Positions 9,070 to 18,439 of a stretch of DNA of 50,981 bases are shown here, piece by piece (within the stretch, counting starts at the first letter, position 1; each line of letters opens with the position of its first letter). The notes beneath the pieces are model-generated. The model made no database searches. It worked only from the letters and a program-made list of their open reading frames with translations, and was not told the DNA's origin. Position numbers and translations under genes: made by a program. Source of the stretch: Pseudomonas sp. TH10 (GTDB taxonomy: Bacteria; Pseudomonadota; Gammaproteobacteria; Pseudomonadales; Pseudomonadaceae). The stretch spans positions 1 through 50,981 of the forward strand of contig NZ_JAEKEG010000103.1 in the NCBI RefSeq assembly GCF_016651255.1. The letters are read 5' to 3'.

Positions 9070-10191
9070 ATGACGGCCGCGATCCAACGGCGACTGGAGA
9101 CTCCAGAGCCACACAATGCTGAGAAGACCGAACTTCACCCTGAGTTGAATCGTGCCCACGTACGCTTCATCGGTTTGGGCAAAACCTACAACGGCCGGCA
9201 AGGCCCGGTCGCGGCGCTGCAAGGCATCGATCTGGCAATCCAGCGTGGCGAGGTGTTCGGCATCATCGGCCGTAGCGGCGCCGGCAAGTCGTCGTTGATC
9301 CGTACGATCAATCGTCTGGAACAGCCGACTTCAGGGCGCGTGCTGATCGATCAGGTGGACATCGGCGAGTTCGATGAGAATCGCCTGGTTGCCCTGCGCC
9401 GGCGCATCGGCATGATCTTTCAGCACTTCAATCTGATGTCAGCGAAAACGGTTTGGCAGAACGTCGAGCTGCCGCTGAAGGTAGCCGGCGTACCGAAAGA
9501 ACAACGCGAGAAAAAGGTTCGCGAACTGCTCGAACTGGTGGGCCTGCAAGCCAAGCACAAAGCCTATCCGGCGCAGTTGTCCGGCGGGCAGAAACAGCGT
9601 GTCGGCATCGCCCGCGCGCTGGTGCATGACCCGGATATCTTGCTCTGCGACGAGGCGACCTCGGCGCTCGACCCGGAGACCACCCAATCGATCCTCGGCC
9701 TGCTGCGCGAGATCAATCAGCGCCTGGGCCTGACCATCGTGCTGATCACCCACGAGATGGCGGTGATCCGCGACATCTGCGACCGCGTCGTGGTGTTGGA
9801 GCATGGACACATCGTCGAGCAGGGCCCGGTCTGGGAAGTGTTTGGCAACCCGCAGCACGAAGTCAGCAAGACCCTGCTTGCGCCGCTGCAACACACCTTG
9901 CCGCAGGAACTGCAAAGCCGTTTGCAGCCGCAACCACCATCGCCGGATGCAGCGGTGGTGCTGCGTCTGCAGTTCACCGGCAGCGCCACCGACGAGCCCG
10001 ACCTGGCTGCGCTGTTCAGCGCACTCGGCGGTCGCGTGCGCCTGCTGCAAGGTGGTGTGGAACGGATTCAGGGACATGCCCTGGGGCAACTGCTGCTGGC
10101 GGTGTCAGGCTCGTCTCTGGGCGCTCAGCAACTGCGCCAACGCGCCGGGCAATGGGCGCAACAGGTAGAGGTGCTTGGCTATGTGGTTTGA
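9070..10191 (+). CDS. metN: Methionine-type ABC importer, ATP-binding protein
   Basis: Cytoplasmic ATPase, 373 residues. Walker A is GRSGAGKS, the signature is LSGGQKQR and Walker B ends in [13 protein letters not shown]; the C-terminal 90 residues (from about [15 protein letters not shown]) look like the regulatory NIL domain of MetN proteins, which lets bound substrate inhibit transport. A 30-residue N-terminal extension precedes the ABC domain. ATG 9070 is two bases after the metQ stop and was preferred over the in-frame TTG at 9055. The stop overlaps metI. Confidence 0.87.
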   Translation: MTAAIQRRLETPEPHNAEKTELHPELNRAHVRFIGLGKTYNGRQGPVAALQGIDLAIQRGEVFGIIGRSGAGKSSLIRTINRLEQPTSGRVLIDQVDIGEFDENRLVALRRRIGMIFQHFNLMSAKTVWQNVELPLKVAGVPKEQREKKVRELLELVGLQAKHKAYPAQLSGGQKQRVGIARALVHDPDILLCDEATSALDPETTQSILGLLREINQRLGLTIVLITHEMAVIRDICDRVVVLEHGHIVEQGPVWEVFGNPQHEVSKTLLAPLQHTLPQELQSRLQPQPPSPDAAVVLRLQFTGSATDEPDLAALFSALGGRVRLLQGGVERIQGHALGQLLLAVSGSSLGAQQLRQRAGQWAQQVEVLGYVV

Positions 10192-10825
10192 TCGCTTGCT
10201 GCAAGGCTTTATCGACACCTTCCTGATGGTGGGTGTCTCGTCATTGATCGCGCTGCTGGCGGGCATTCCGCTGGCGGTCATTCTGGTCACCAGCGCCAAG
10301 GGCGGCATCTACGAAGCGCCGGCGCTCAACCGTGCATTGGGCGCGTTCGTGAACCTGTTTCGCTCGATCCCGTTCCTGATTCTGATGGTGGCCCTGATTC
10401 CATTCACCCGGCTGATCGTCGGCACCACCTACGGTGTCTGGGCGGCCGTAGTGCCCCTGACGATTGCCGCCACGCCATTCTTTGCGCGCATTGCCGAGGT
10501 CAGCCTGCGCGAGGTGGATCATGGGCTGATCGAAGCGGCGCAAGCGATGGGCTGCCGGCGCTGGCACATTGTCTGGCACGTGCTGTTGCCTGAAGCGCTG
10601 CCGGGGATTGTCGGCGGGTTCACCATCACCCTGGTCACCATGATCAACTCATCGGCGATGGCCGGCGCGATTGGTGCCGGTGGGCTGGGTGACATCGCGT
10701 ATCGGTACGGCTATCAGCGGTTTGACAGCCAGATCATGTTGACGGTGATCGTGCTGCTGGTGGTCTTGGTGGCGATTATCCAGCTGGGCGGGGATCGCCT
10801 GGCGCGGGGGTTGAACAAGCGCTGA
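10181..10825 (+). CDS. metI: Methionine-type ABC importer, permease
   Basis: Inner-membrane permease, 214 residues with about five hydrophobic segments. [20 protein letters not shown] and the EAA-like loop [20 protein letters not shown] are typical of MetI. ATG 10181 lies inside the 3' end of metN (11-base overlap). The last codons and the stop are part of a 177-base unit that is repeated directly downstream, so a second scrap of the metI end lies at about 10980-11003. Confidence 0.86.
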   Translation: MWFDRLLQGFIDTFLMVGVSSLIALLAGIPLAVILVTSAKGGIYEAPALNRALGAFVNLFRSIPFLILMVALIPFTRLIVGTTYGVWAAVVPLTIAATPFFARIAEVSLREVDHGLIEAAQAMGCRRWHIVWHVLLPEALPGIVGGFTITLVTMINSSAMAGAIGAGGLGDIAYRYGYQRFDSQIMLTVIVLLVVLVAIIQLGGDRLARGLNKR

Positions 10826-11143
10826 ATCAAGATCAAAAGATCGTCCGATCGCGGCCCGAGCCTGCGGCAGCTCCTACAGGGATAGATGTTCACCGAGGAT
10901 GTGCGGATCACCACGCTCCTGTAGGAGCTGCCGAAGGCTGCGATCCTGGAGATCGGAAAAACGCTGCAAACCGGGAATTCGCGGGGCTTGAACAAGTGCT
11001 GAATCAAGATCAAAAGATCGCAGCCTGCGGCAGCTCCTACAGGGATAGATGTTCACCTAGGATGTTGTGGATGACCACGTCCCCGGTAGGAGCTGCCGAA
11101 GGCTGCGATCTTGGCGATCGGAAAAACGCTACAAACCGGGAAG
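10803..11143. repeat. Tandem duplication of metI 3' end plus REP pair, period 177
   Basis: The block from GGGGTTGAACAAGCGCTGAA through REP sequences to CGCTGCAAACCGGGAA is followed by a second, slightly diverged copy (TTGAACAAG at 10811 and 10988). Each copy contains two inverted class A REP sequences (GCCTGCGGCAGCTCCTACAG and its complement). The first copy overlaps the real metI stop; the second is non-coding. Confidence 0.75.
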
Positions 11144-11240
11144 TTTTCTGACAGAAAAATCAGCGTTCCTACACGCATGTTCCCTTCCCTTTGCAGGAAA
11201 TTTCCTAGATTATTTCGCCCGCTTGCGCCTACTGATTTCC

Positions 11241-11430
11241 GTGTCTAATCTCGGCCCGTCACTGCTCATCAGTGACCGGGTTTAGTAGCCCGAACAATAG
11301 GTGCATAGCGTCCCATGCTCATGCCGGCATTTTTTGCCGGGTATTGAATATGGCGGCTGTGCGTGGGGCACCTCCGGGTGCGCCGGGTTTCCTATTGACC
11401 GGTCTACTAACCTGCGCACAGCTGCCACCC
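11241..11430 (+). ncRNA. Structured leader RNA resembling c4 antisense RNA
   Basis: Four foldable elements are visible: GTCACTG-ctcat-CAGTGAC (11258-11276); CCGGCA-ttttt-TGCCGG (11324-11340); and a long outer stem TGGCGGCTGTGCG (11351-11363) pairing with TGCGCACAGCTGCCA (11413-11427) that encloses a GCACC-tccg-GGTGC hairpin and a CCGGG/ACCGG stem. The sequence GGTCTACTAACCTGCGCACA and this layout recall the c4 RNA family known from phages P1 and P7 and found before small genes in Pseudomonas. It lies 55 bases before the start of the DUF6124-type gene, so a role in controlling that gene is likely. Confidence 0.55.
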
Positions 11431-11484
11431 TCGTTTTAGTAGGCGAGAAGTGTCGGCTCCCACGTGTCAATAGGAGCAACACGG

Positions 11485-11835
11485 ATGAAAAAGCCTGTCC
11501 CCGATCCACCCTCCAATGCAACCAGGAACGATGACCTCCAAAGAGACCGCTCCGCACTCTACCGTGCCATCGATTTCTACCTGGCCGGCGAACAACCGTC
11601 GGCTCCCGATGAGCTCAGGTTCTACAACGTCAGCAACGATGTAAGCTTTGAAGACACCCAGCTCTACATCGCCGATTTGTTACGGTGCGCATCGGTCACG
11701 GCCTATCAGTGTGGCGACCACCTCAAGGGTGCCGACCGAGCCATGGTGTATTCGATTTGGCATTTGCTGGAGATCGCCAAGGCGATGGTTGACCGGTCGA
11801 TTGATTGTCTGGGGATGAATCAGGTGAAGGACTGA
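11485..11835 (+). CDS. Small DUF6124/DUF3077-type protein
   Basis: Hypothetical protein of 116 residues. AGGAG precedes the ATG at 11485; the in-frame start at 11464 adds seven residues inside the leader and was rejected. The N-terminal third is hydrophilic (KKPVPDPPSNATRNDD), the centre has FYNVSNDVSFEDTQLYIADL, and the end is a helical AKAMVDRSIDCLGMNQ. This pattern and the structured RNA before it match the small Pseudomonas DUF6124/DUF3077 proteins, whose function is unknown to me. No signal peptide or membrane segment is seen. A REP element follows. Confidence 0.6.
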   Translation: MKKPVPDPPSNATRNDDLQRDRSALYRAIDFYLAGEQPSAPDELRFYNVSNDVSFEDTQLYIADLLRCASVTAYQCGDHLKGADRAMVYSIWHLLEIAKAMVDRSIDCLGMNQVKD

Positions 11836-11861
11836 CTTGACGGGTTTTGCTGGAGGCCGCC

Positions 11862-12037
11862 TTCGCGAGCAAGCTCGCTCCCACAAGGTTGTGCGGCGCA
11901 CACAGAATCACTGTAGGAGCGAGCTTGCTCGCGATGGACGTCAACGATTACGCGGGCTTACAGAATGCACGCGTCGTTCTTGAATTTTTCGCGAGCACGC
12001 TCGCTCCTACAGGGAATGCGGCTTGCTCGCGAATGGC
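11862..12037. repeat. Cluster of class B REP elements
   Basis: Three arms are visible: TTCGCGAGCAAGCTCGCTCC (11868), its near-complement GGAGCGAGCTTGCTCGCGAT (11916), and a third CGCGAGCACGCTCGCTCCTA with a partner at 12022-12033. They fill the gap before the methyltransferase. Confidence 0.65.
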
Positions 12038-12100
12038 TGCGCGGCAGCCACCAGCCTGATGGCGTATATTTGGCGCATCCCCATTGCCGCGCAGCCCACC

Positions 12101-12730
12101 ATGAAGCAGACCCCCGACGACCTGGAAAAAATCACCGCCACCACCCTGGGCCATTACAACTCGGTGGCCGAGGGGTTTCGCGAAGGCACTCGCGATCATG
12201 ATGTCAGCCAGAACATCGACGCTCTGCTGCGGCATATCCAGGGTAGCGCGCCTTTCGACATTCTCGATTTCGGCTGTGGCCCGGGGCGCGATCTGCAGAC
12301 GTTTTCCCGCATGGGCCACACGGCTGTGGGCCTGGACGGCTCGGAGCAGTTCGCGCAGATGGCCCGTGCAGACAGTGGCTGTGAGGTCTGGCAGCAGGAC
12401 TTTCTGAAGCTGGATTTGCCCGATGAACGCTTTGACGGGATTTTTGCCAATGCCGTGCTGTTTCACATCCCGCGCCAGGAGCTGCCGAGGGTGCTGAAGG
12501 AGTTGCGCGGGGCGTTGAAGCCAGGTGGTGTGTTGTTCAGCTCAAATCCTCGCGGGCAGAACGAGGAAGGTTGGAACGGGCCGCGGTATGGGGCCTATCA
12601 CGACTGGCAGGCGTGGCAGCAATTGCTGGCCGAGGCGGGGTTTGTGGAGTTGGAGCATTACTATCGCCCGGCAGGGCTGCCGCAGGAGCAGCAGCCGTGG
12701 TTGGCGAGTGTGTGGCGTAAGCCCGGGTAA
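12101..12730 (+). CDS. Class I SAM-dependent methyltransferase
   Basis: Cytoplasmic methyltransferase of 209 residues with unknown substrate. Motif I is ILDFGCGPGRD near residue 52, the acidic end of strand 2 is VGLDGSEQF, and FDGIFANAVLFHIPR with LKPGGVLFSS follow as in Methyltransf_11/25 proteins. ATG 12101 was chosen because MKQTPDDLEKITATTLGHYN begins a typical N-terminus; the open frame extends upstream only through REP DNA. It stands alone, flanked by repeats on both sides. Confidence 0.75.
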   Translation: MKQTPDDLEKITATTLGHYNSVAEGFREGTRDHDVSQNIDALLRHIQGSAPFDILDFGCGPGRDLQTFSRMGHTAVGLDGSEQFAQMARADSGCEVWQQDFLKLDLPDERFDGIFANAVLFHIPRQELPRVLKELRGALKPGGVLFSSNPRGQNEEGWNGPRYGAYHDWQAWQQLLAEAGFVELEHYYRPAGLPQEQQPWLASVWRKPG

Positions 12731-12740
12731 TCTGGCAGGA

Positions 12741-12932
12741 CGCCATCGCGGGCAAGCCCGCTCCCACAGTGATTCAGGTCGGACCACAAATTGTGATCCT
12801 CCCTGATACCTGTGCATTAAGGCAGGACCACAAATTGTGATCCTCCCTGGTACCTGTGCATTAAGGCAGGACCACAAATTGTGTGATCCTCCCTGATACC
12901 TGTGGGAGCGGGCTTGCCCGCGATGAGCGCAG
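12741..12932. repeat. REP pair enclosing three 44-base tandem repeats
   Basis: An outer inverted pair (ATCGCGGGCAAGCCCGCTCC at 12745 and GGAGCGGGCTTGCCCGCGAT at 12904) flanks three direct repeats starting at 12781, 12825 and 12869. Each unit begins GGACCACAAATTGTGATCCT and so carries the palindrome CACAAATTGTG. The third unit has two additional bases (GTGTG) and merges into the REP arm. Gap between the convergent methyltransferase and triC genes. Confidence 0.8.
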
Positions 12933-12942
12933 AGCGCTCGCT

Positions 12943-15900
12943 TTACTGCGCTTCCGGTTTCGGCTCGCGAATCTTGTACCAGGCCACATACAGTGCCGGC
13001 AAAAACAGCAGCGTCAGCAAGGTCGCAATGATGATCCCGCCAATCATCGCGTAGGCCATGGGCCCCCAGAATACTTCCCGGGCAATCGGGATCATCCCCA
13101 GGCTCGCTGCCGCTGCCGTGAGCAGAATCGGCCGGCGCCGATGCTCCGTGGCTTGCACTACCGAGTCCCACGGCGAGTAGCCGTCTTTCTCAAAAGCCTC
13201 GATCTGCGTCACCAGGATCACCGAGTTACGGATGATGATACCGATCAGCGCAAGAATCCCCAGGATCGCCACGAAACCCATGGGCGTGCCGGTGGGGATC
13301 AGCGCCAGTACCACGCCGATCAATCCGAGCGGCGCGACGCTGGCCACCAGGAACAGCTTCTGCACGCTGTGCAACTGGATCATCAGGAACGTCGCCATCA
13401 GGAACAGCATCAGCGGCACGACCTTGGCGATCGGGCCCTGGGCCTTGCCGCTTTCCTCGACCGTACCACCGGTGGCGACCTTGTAGCCGACCGGCAATGT
13501 CGAGGCGAACTGCTCGATGGCCGGCTTGAGTTGCTTGACCAGGTCGGTGGGCTGAATCTCGTCCCGCACCGCCGCCTTGATGGTGATGGTCGGCTTGCGA
13601 TCGCGACGCCACACCAGCGGCTGCTCAAGTTCATAGCGCACGGTGGCGAACGACAGCAGCGGAATCGACGTACCACTGGACGTCACGATCTGCAGGTTCT
13701 GCAGGGTCTCCGGCGTGCCGCGTTCGGCGTCCACTGCGCGTCCCACCACGTTGATCAGATAGATATCGTCATCTACCTGGGTCACGGGGGCGCCCACTAC
13801 GATGCTGTTCATCAGGTTGGCCACGTCTTCCGAGGACAGCCCCAGCTGCCGTGCCTTGTCCTGGGCGATGTCGATGCGCAGGACTTTACCCGGCTCGTTC
13901 CAGTCGTAAATGATCTCGCCGATGTGCGAATTCTTGTCCAGCTCGGTGGCCAGCGCGATCGCATGCTTGCGCACTTGATCGATGTCCTTGCCGCTGACCC
14001 GGTACTGGATCGGTCGCCCGACCGGCGGGCCCATTTCCAGGGCCTGGACGTAGCTGCCAATGCCGACGAAATCCTTGCGCAGGCGTTCACGCAAGCGCTG
14101 GCTCAGGGCCTCGCGCGACTCCAGGCCCTTGCTGACGATGACCAGTTGCGCGTAGTACGGGTTCTGCAATTGCTGGTCGAGGGGCAGGTAGAAACGGATC
14201 GCACCTTCGCCGATATAGGTGCTCCAGCGCACGATATCCGGGTCGCCCTTGAGCGTTTCTTCGAGCTTGTTCACCGCCTTGCGGGTTTCGGCGATGGAAG
14301 CGTTTTGCGGCAGGTTCAGGTCGACGAGAATTTCCGGACGGTCCGAGGACGGGAAGAACTGGTTCTGCACGAATTGCATGCAGAACACCGACGCCGCGAA
14401 CAGCGCAATGGTGATGCCGATCGCCCACCAGCGATTGCGCATGGCCCACAACATGCCGCCATTGAACGCCCGCCCGATACGGCCGGGTTCGGCGTTGTGC
14501 GGCTTCACATTGGCACTGAGAATATGCACGCCGATCACCGGGGCAAACAGCACCGCCACCACCCATGACACCAGCATCGCCACCGCGATCACCGCGAACA
14601 GCGTGAAGGTGTACTCACCCGCCGAGCTGGCGTTGAGGCCGATCGGGACGAAGCCGGCTACGGTTACCAGCGTACCGGTGAGCATCGGGAAGGCCGTGGA
14701 GGTATAGGCGAAGGTCGCCGCCTGCTCCTTGGTTTCGCCCATCTCCAGGCGCGTGACCATCATCTCCACCGTGATCATGGCGTCGTCCACCAGCAGGCCA
14801 AGGGCGATGATCAAGGCGCCCAGGGAGATCCGCTGCATGGTGATACCGCTGTACTCCATGAAGACGAAGACCATCGCCAGCACCAGCGGAATCGAGCACG
14901 CTACCACCAGTCCGGCGCGCACGCCGAGGCTGATAAAGCTCACCACCAGCACGATGATCACCGCTTCGAACAACGCGCTGGTGAAGCCGCCGACGGCCTC
15001 CTCCACCACCACCGCCTGATCGGACACCGTGTGCACGCCGACGCCCACGGGCAGGTCAGCGGTCAATTGGTCGATGCGTGCGTGCAGTGCCTTGCCGAAC
15101 TCCTGCACGTTGCCGCCCTTCTGCATGGCAATCGCCAGGCCGATAGCCGGTTTGCCGTCGAAGCGGAACTCGGGGGTGGCCGGATCGACGTAACCACGGC
15201 TGATGTCAGCGATGTCGGCCAGACGATAGAAACGATCATTGAGCTTGAGATTGACCTCGGCCAGGTCCTTCTCGGAGGCAAACTGGCCCGAGGTGCGCAC
15301 GGAGATCCGCTCGGGGCCGGCCTCGATGACACCTGCCGGGGTCACGGCGTTTTGCGATTGCAGGCTCTGCACCACCTGACGCTGATCGATCCCCAGCGCT
15401 GCGAGTTTGCGCGTGGAGAAGTTCAGGTAAATCACTTCGTCCTGCTGACCGACCATTTCGACCTTGCCCAACCCCGGCACGTCGCGGATCTGCGCGCGGA
15501 CCTGCTCGACGTAATCGCGCAGCTGGCGCAGCGACAAACCATCAGAGGTGAAGGCGTACACCGAGCCGAACACATCACCGAACTCGTCGTTGAATCCCGG
15601 CCCTTGAATACCCTGCGGAAAATCACCGCGGATGTCGTTGATCTTTTTGCGCACCTGGTACCAGATTTCCGGGATGTCTTTGGCACTGGTGGTGTCGCGC
15701 AGGTAGACGAACACCGTGGATTCGCCGGGCCGGGTGTAGCTTTTGACGTAGTCGAGGGAATCAAGCTCTTCGAGTTTTTCTCGATGCGGTCAGTGACCTG
15801 CTTGAGGGTTTCCTCCTGGGTCGCACCCGGCCAGTTGGTCTGGATGACCATGGTCTTGATGGTGAACGAGGGGTCTTCCTCGCGGCCCAGGTTCATGTAG

Positions 15901-15995
15901 GAGAACACGCCCATCAGCAGCGCGACGAACATCAGATACCAGACGAAAGACTGATGCTTGAGGGCCCATTCGGAGAGGTTGAAAGACCCTTTCAT
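12943..15995 (-). CDS. triC: RND efflux pump, inner-membrane transporter (TriC-like, one frameshift)
   Basis: Proton-driven transporter of a tripartite efflux pump, about 1017 residues when repaired. It starts MKGSFNLSEWALKHQSFVWY (first membrane segment) and contains the RND landmarks GREEDPSFTIKTMVIQT, ALGLLVDDAMITVEMMV (the proton-relay aspartates) and GMIPIAREVFWGPMAYAMIGG near the end. A missing A in the run at 15775-15779 breaks the frame at RIEK-KLEELDSLDYV. It overlaps the adaptor gene upstream by four bases. Two adaptors plus one RND protein, with no outer-membrane gene, is the arrangement of P. aeruginosa TriABC, which exports triclosan with OpmH; the natural substrate here is unknown. 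Confidence 0.85.
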
Positions 15996-17059
15996 TGTGG
16001 GCTTTCCTCGTCGATTTTCACTTTTTGCCCGGGTTTCAGGCTGTTCACGCCGGCACTGACCACACGCTCACCAGATTTCACGCCATCGGCCAGCACCACC
16101 GAGTCGTCCGTACGGCTGATCACATTGACGTCTCGCGGGGAAACGGTTTGACTTTGTGCATCGATCACCCAGATTCGCGTCTTGCCATCGACTTCCTGCA
16201 AGGCGGTGACCGGCAATTCGATACGCGGTTTGATCGCCGAACTGAGCGTCACGCTGATGGCCGTGCCCAGGCGAAAGCCAGGGGGTGAATCGGCCAGGGT
16301 CAGGCGCGCGCGCCGGGTGCGGGTTGCGCTCTGCGCCTGAGGTTCGATTTCGCGAACGATGGCCGTGCTGGTGATACTCGGGTCCAGCTGCGAGGCCACC
16401 TGGAACACCACGTCCGGTGGCAACTGGTCGACCAGGGTGTCCGGCAGGTCAATCACTGCCTCCTTGATATCCGGTTGGGCCAGTGTGACGACTTGCTGAC
16501 CTGCGGTGACGACCTGGCCTGCTTCGGCATTCCACGCGGTGACGATGGCCCTGTGATCGGTCCGCAGCTCGACGTAGCCGAGCTGGTCCTTGGCCTGATT
16601 GACGGCGGCCTTGGCTTGATCAAGGGACGCCTGGGTGGTTTTCAGGTCGGTCTGGGCAATGTCCAGCTGAGCCTGCGCGCCGACGCCGCGATTGAACAGC
16701 TCCTGCTGGCGCCGGGCATTGGCCTGGGCGTTGATGAGCTGGGCCTGGATCTTCGCCAGATCACCCTGGGCAGCGCGCAACTGGTTCTGCTGATCCGTGG
16801 GGTCGAGCGTGGCGAGCAAAGCGCCTTTCTCGACTTCGGCGCCGACATCCACATTACGGCTGGCGATGCGCCCGGGCACACGAAACCCGACGTTACTCTC
16901 GTAGCGCGCCTGGATACTGCCGGCGAAGCGACCGAGGGTTTCCTCGTTGAGCGCCTGGACCTTGATCGACAGCACCGGGCGCACCGGCTCCGGCGGTGGC
17001 TCTTTCTTCGAGCAGGCTGCCAACATGACCCCGGCCATTACCAGCAACAGGCGCTTCAT
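15992..17059 (-). CDS. triB: RND efflux periplasmic adaptor (TriB-like)
   Basis: Membrane fusion protein, 355 residues, anchored as a lipoprotein: the signal peptide ends in VMLAAC with the lipobox cysteine at residue 16. The lipoyl halves are VGFRVPGRIASRNVDVGAEV and LRTDHRAIVTAWNAEAGQVV, with an alpha hairpin of about 80 residues between them (QLRAAQGDLAKIQAQ...) and beta-barrel sequence to the end. It is the second of two adaptors, overlapping its neighbours by four bases on both sides (ATGA at each end), so the three proteins are probably made in fixed ratio. Confidence 0.84.
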   Translation of the reverse strand: MKRLLLVMAGVMLAACSKKEPPPEPVRPVLSIKVQALNEETLGRFAGSIQARYESNVGFRVPGRIASRNVDVGAEVEKGALLATLDPTDQQNQLRAAQGDLAKIQAQLINAQANARRQQELFNRGVGAQAQLDIAQTDLKTTQASLDQAKAAVNQAKDQLGYVELRTDHRAIVTAWNAEAGQVVTAGQQVVTLAQPDIKEAVIDLPDTLVDQLPPDVVFQVASQLDPSITSTAIVREIEPQAQSATRTRRARLTLADSPPGFRLGTAISVTLSSAIKPRIELPVTALQEVDGKTRIWVIDAQSQTVSPRDVNVISRTDDSVVLADGVKSGERVVSAGVNSLKPGQKVKIDEESPQ

Positions 17060-18159
17060 GGCTGGTTCCCCACTTCCAGATCCTTGTAGGTGTTCTCGGC
17101 GATTTCCACTTTTACCCCAGGGTGCAACAATTGCCCGCCGGCGATGATGACTTTGTCGCCCGCATTCAAGCCGTCGCTGATGATGACTTTACCGGTCAGG
17201 TATCGGCCGACAGTGACCGTGTGCAGTTGCGCCTTGCCCTCCCCGTCCACTCGCCACACTGCAGGCTCGCTGATGTTTTTGGTCAGCGCCGACCACGGCA
17301 GCACCACGGCAGACTTGCCCGGGGTCTTGGCCGTGGCACTCACCACAGAACCCAATTGCATGCCATCAGGCAAATCATGAAGCGTGACCTTGACCTGTAC
17401 GGTGCCGGTTTGTGCAGAGACCGCAGGCGTGACTTCGCGAACGGTGCCGGTGGTCTTGATTGCCGGGTTGTCCAGCAGGCTGACGACCACCGTCTTGTCT
17501 TCCGGGGCTTCGGTCAGCAGCGATTCATAGACGTTGAACACCGCATCGCGCTCGCCATCCCGGGCCAGGCTGAAAATCGGCACCGTGGCCTGCACCACCT
17601 GGCCGACTTCAGCCTGGCGCGCAGTAATCACGCCGGGTGCGTCAGCGATCAACGAGGTGTAGCTCAGTTGTTCACGCGCATTGGCCAACTGAGCCTGGGC
17701 GGCCGTCAACGCGCTCTGGCTGCTGCGTAAGGCGGCTTGGGCCGAATCGTATTCGCTTTGGCTGGTGTACCCCTTGGGCAGGAGCTTTTGCTGGCGCACG
17801 AACGCCGCAGCAGTCTGTTTGACCCGCGCCTGTTCGGCGGTGACCTGGGCCTGCGCCGAGTCGACATTGGTCTGCAGGTCCTTGGGGTCCAGCTTGGCCA
17901 ACACTTGCCTGGCCGTCACGCGGTCCCCGACATCGACCATGCGCTGGATGATCTTGCCGCCGACCCGAAACGAAAGTTCGGTCTGCACCCGTGCCTGGAC
18001 ATCCCCCGTCAGGGTCACCGAAGCCGCGTAATCCGCCGGTTTGACCTCTTGCACGAACACCCGCGGGCGGTCCTTCTCGACCGGTTTTTCGTCACCGCAG
18101 GCAGTCAGCAAAGCCAACAGGCTCAGCCCAACCACCAGTTTTATTCCAGGACCAGCCAT
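17056..18159 (-). CDS. triA: RND efflux periplasmic adaptor (TriA-like)
   Basis: First gene of the pump operon, 367 residues. Lipoprotein signal LLALLTAC puts the lipid-bearing cysteine at about residue 21. Lipoyl motif LSFRVGGKIIQRMVDVGDRV, a long hairpin (VDSAQAQVTAEQARVKQTAA...), then the second half lipoyl LIADAPGVITARQAEVGQVV. AAGGAG precedes the ATG at 18159. In TriABC both adaptors are required and act as a heterodimer; the same is likely here. No regulator gene is adjacent. Confidence 0.84.
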   Translation of the reverse strand: MAGPGIKLVVGLSLLALLTACGDEKPVEKDRPRVFVQEVKPADYAASVTLTGDVQARVQTELSFRVGGKIIQRMVDVGDRVTARQVLAKLDPKDLQTNVDSAQAQVTAEQARVKQTAAAFVRQQKLLPKGYTSQSEYDSAQAALRSSQSALTAAQAQLANAREQLSYTSLIADAPGVITARQAEVGQVVQATVPIFSLARDGERDAVFNVYESLLTEAPEDKTVVVSLLDNPAIKTTGTVREVTPAVSAQTGTVQVKVTLHDLPDGMQLGSVVSATAKTPGKSAVVLPWSALTKNISEPAVWRVDGEGKAQLHTVTVGRYLTGKVIISDGLNAGDKVIIAGGQLLHPGVKVEIAENTYKDLEVGNQP

Positions 18160-18375
18160 GCAGACTCCTTTGCGTAGTACGGGCGTGCGAATGTCGATAC
18201 GACTGTGAGCTTAGAACAGGGTTCCAAGGGTGCCTCTGATGGGCGTCAAATAAACCGATTATGCTACTGCCGCGCCGGGCTGTTGAACCGCATCAGCACC
18301 GGGTTGAAGGCCCGATGTCCATTCCCGCACTCAAATCCAATGGCTGACACCTGTCAGAGATGCTTTTCGGGGGCA

Positions 18376-18412
18376 TAAAAAAACGCCGACGCTCTATCAG
18401 CCGTCGGCGTTT
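18376..18412 (-). terminator. Intrinsic terminator of metQ2
   Basis: CGCCGACG/CGTCGGCG stem (18384-18409) followed on the minus strand by a run of T (18377-18383). Confidence 0.8.
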
Positions 18413-18439
18413 GCAACCGTAATGCGGTTAGCGGACAAA

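Noticed and set aside
12781..12905. Regular repeats that might be a CRISPR array
   Set aside because: Units are contiguous 44-base tandem repeats with no unique spacers and no cas genes nearby.
12883..14568. 561-codon open frame opposite triC
   Set aside because: Composition typical of an antisense shadow (rich in Arg, His, Gln) and no recognisable domain.
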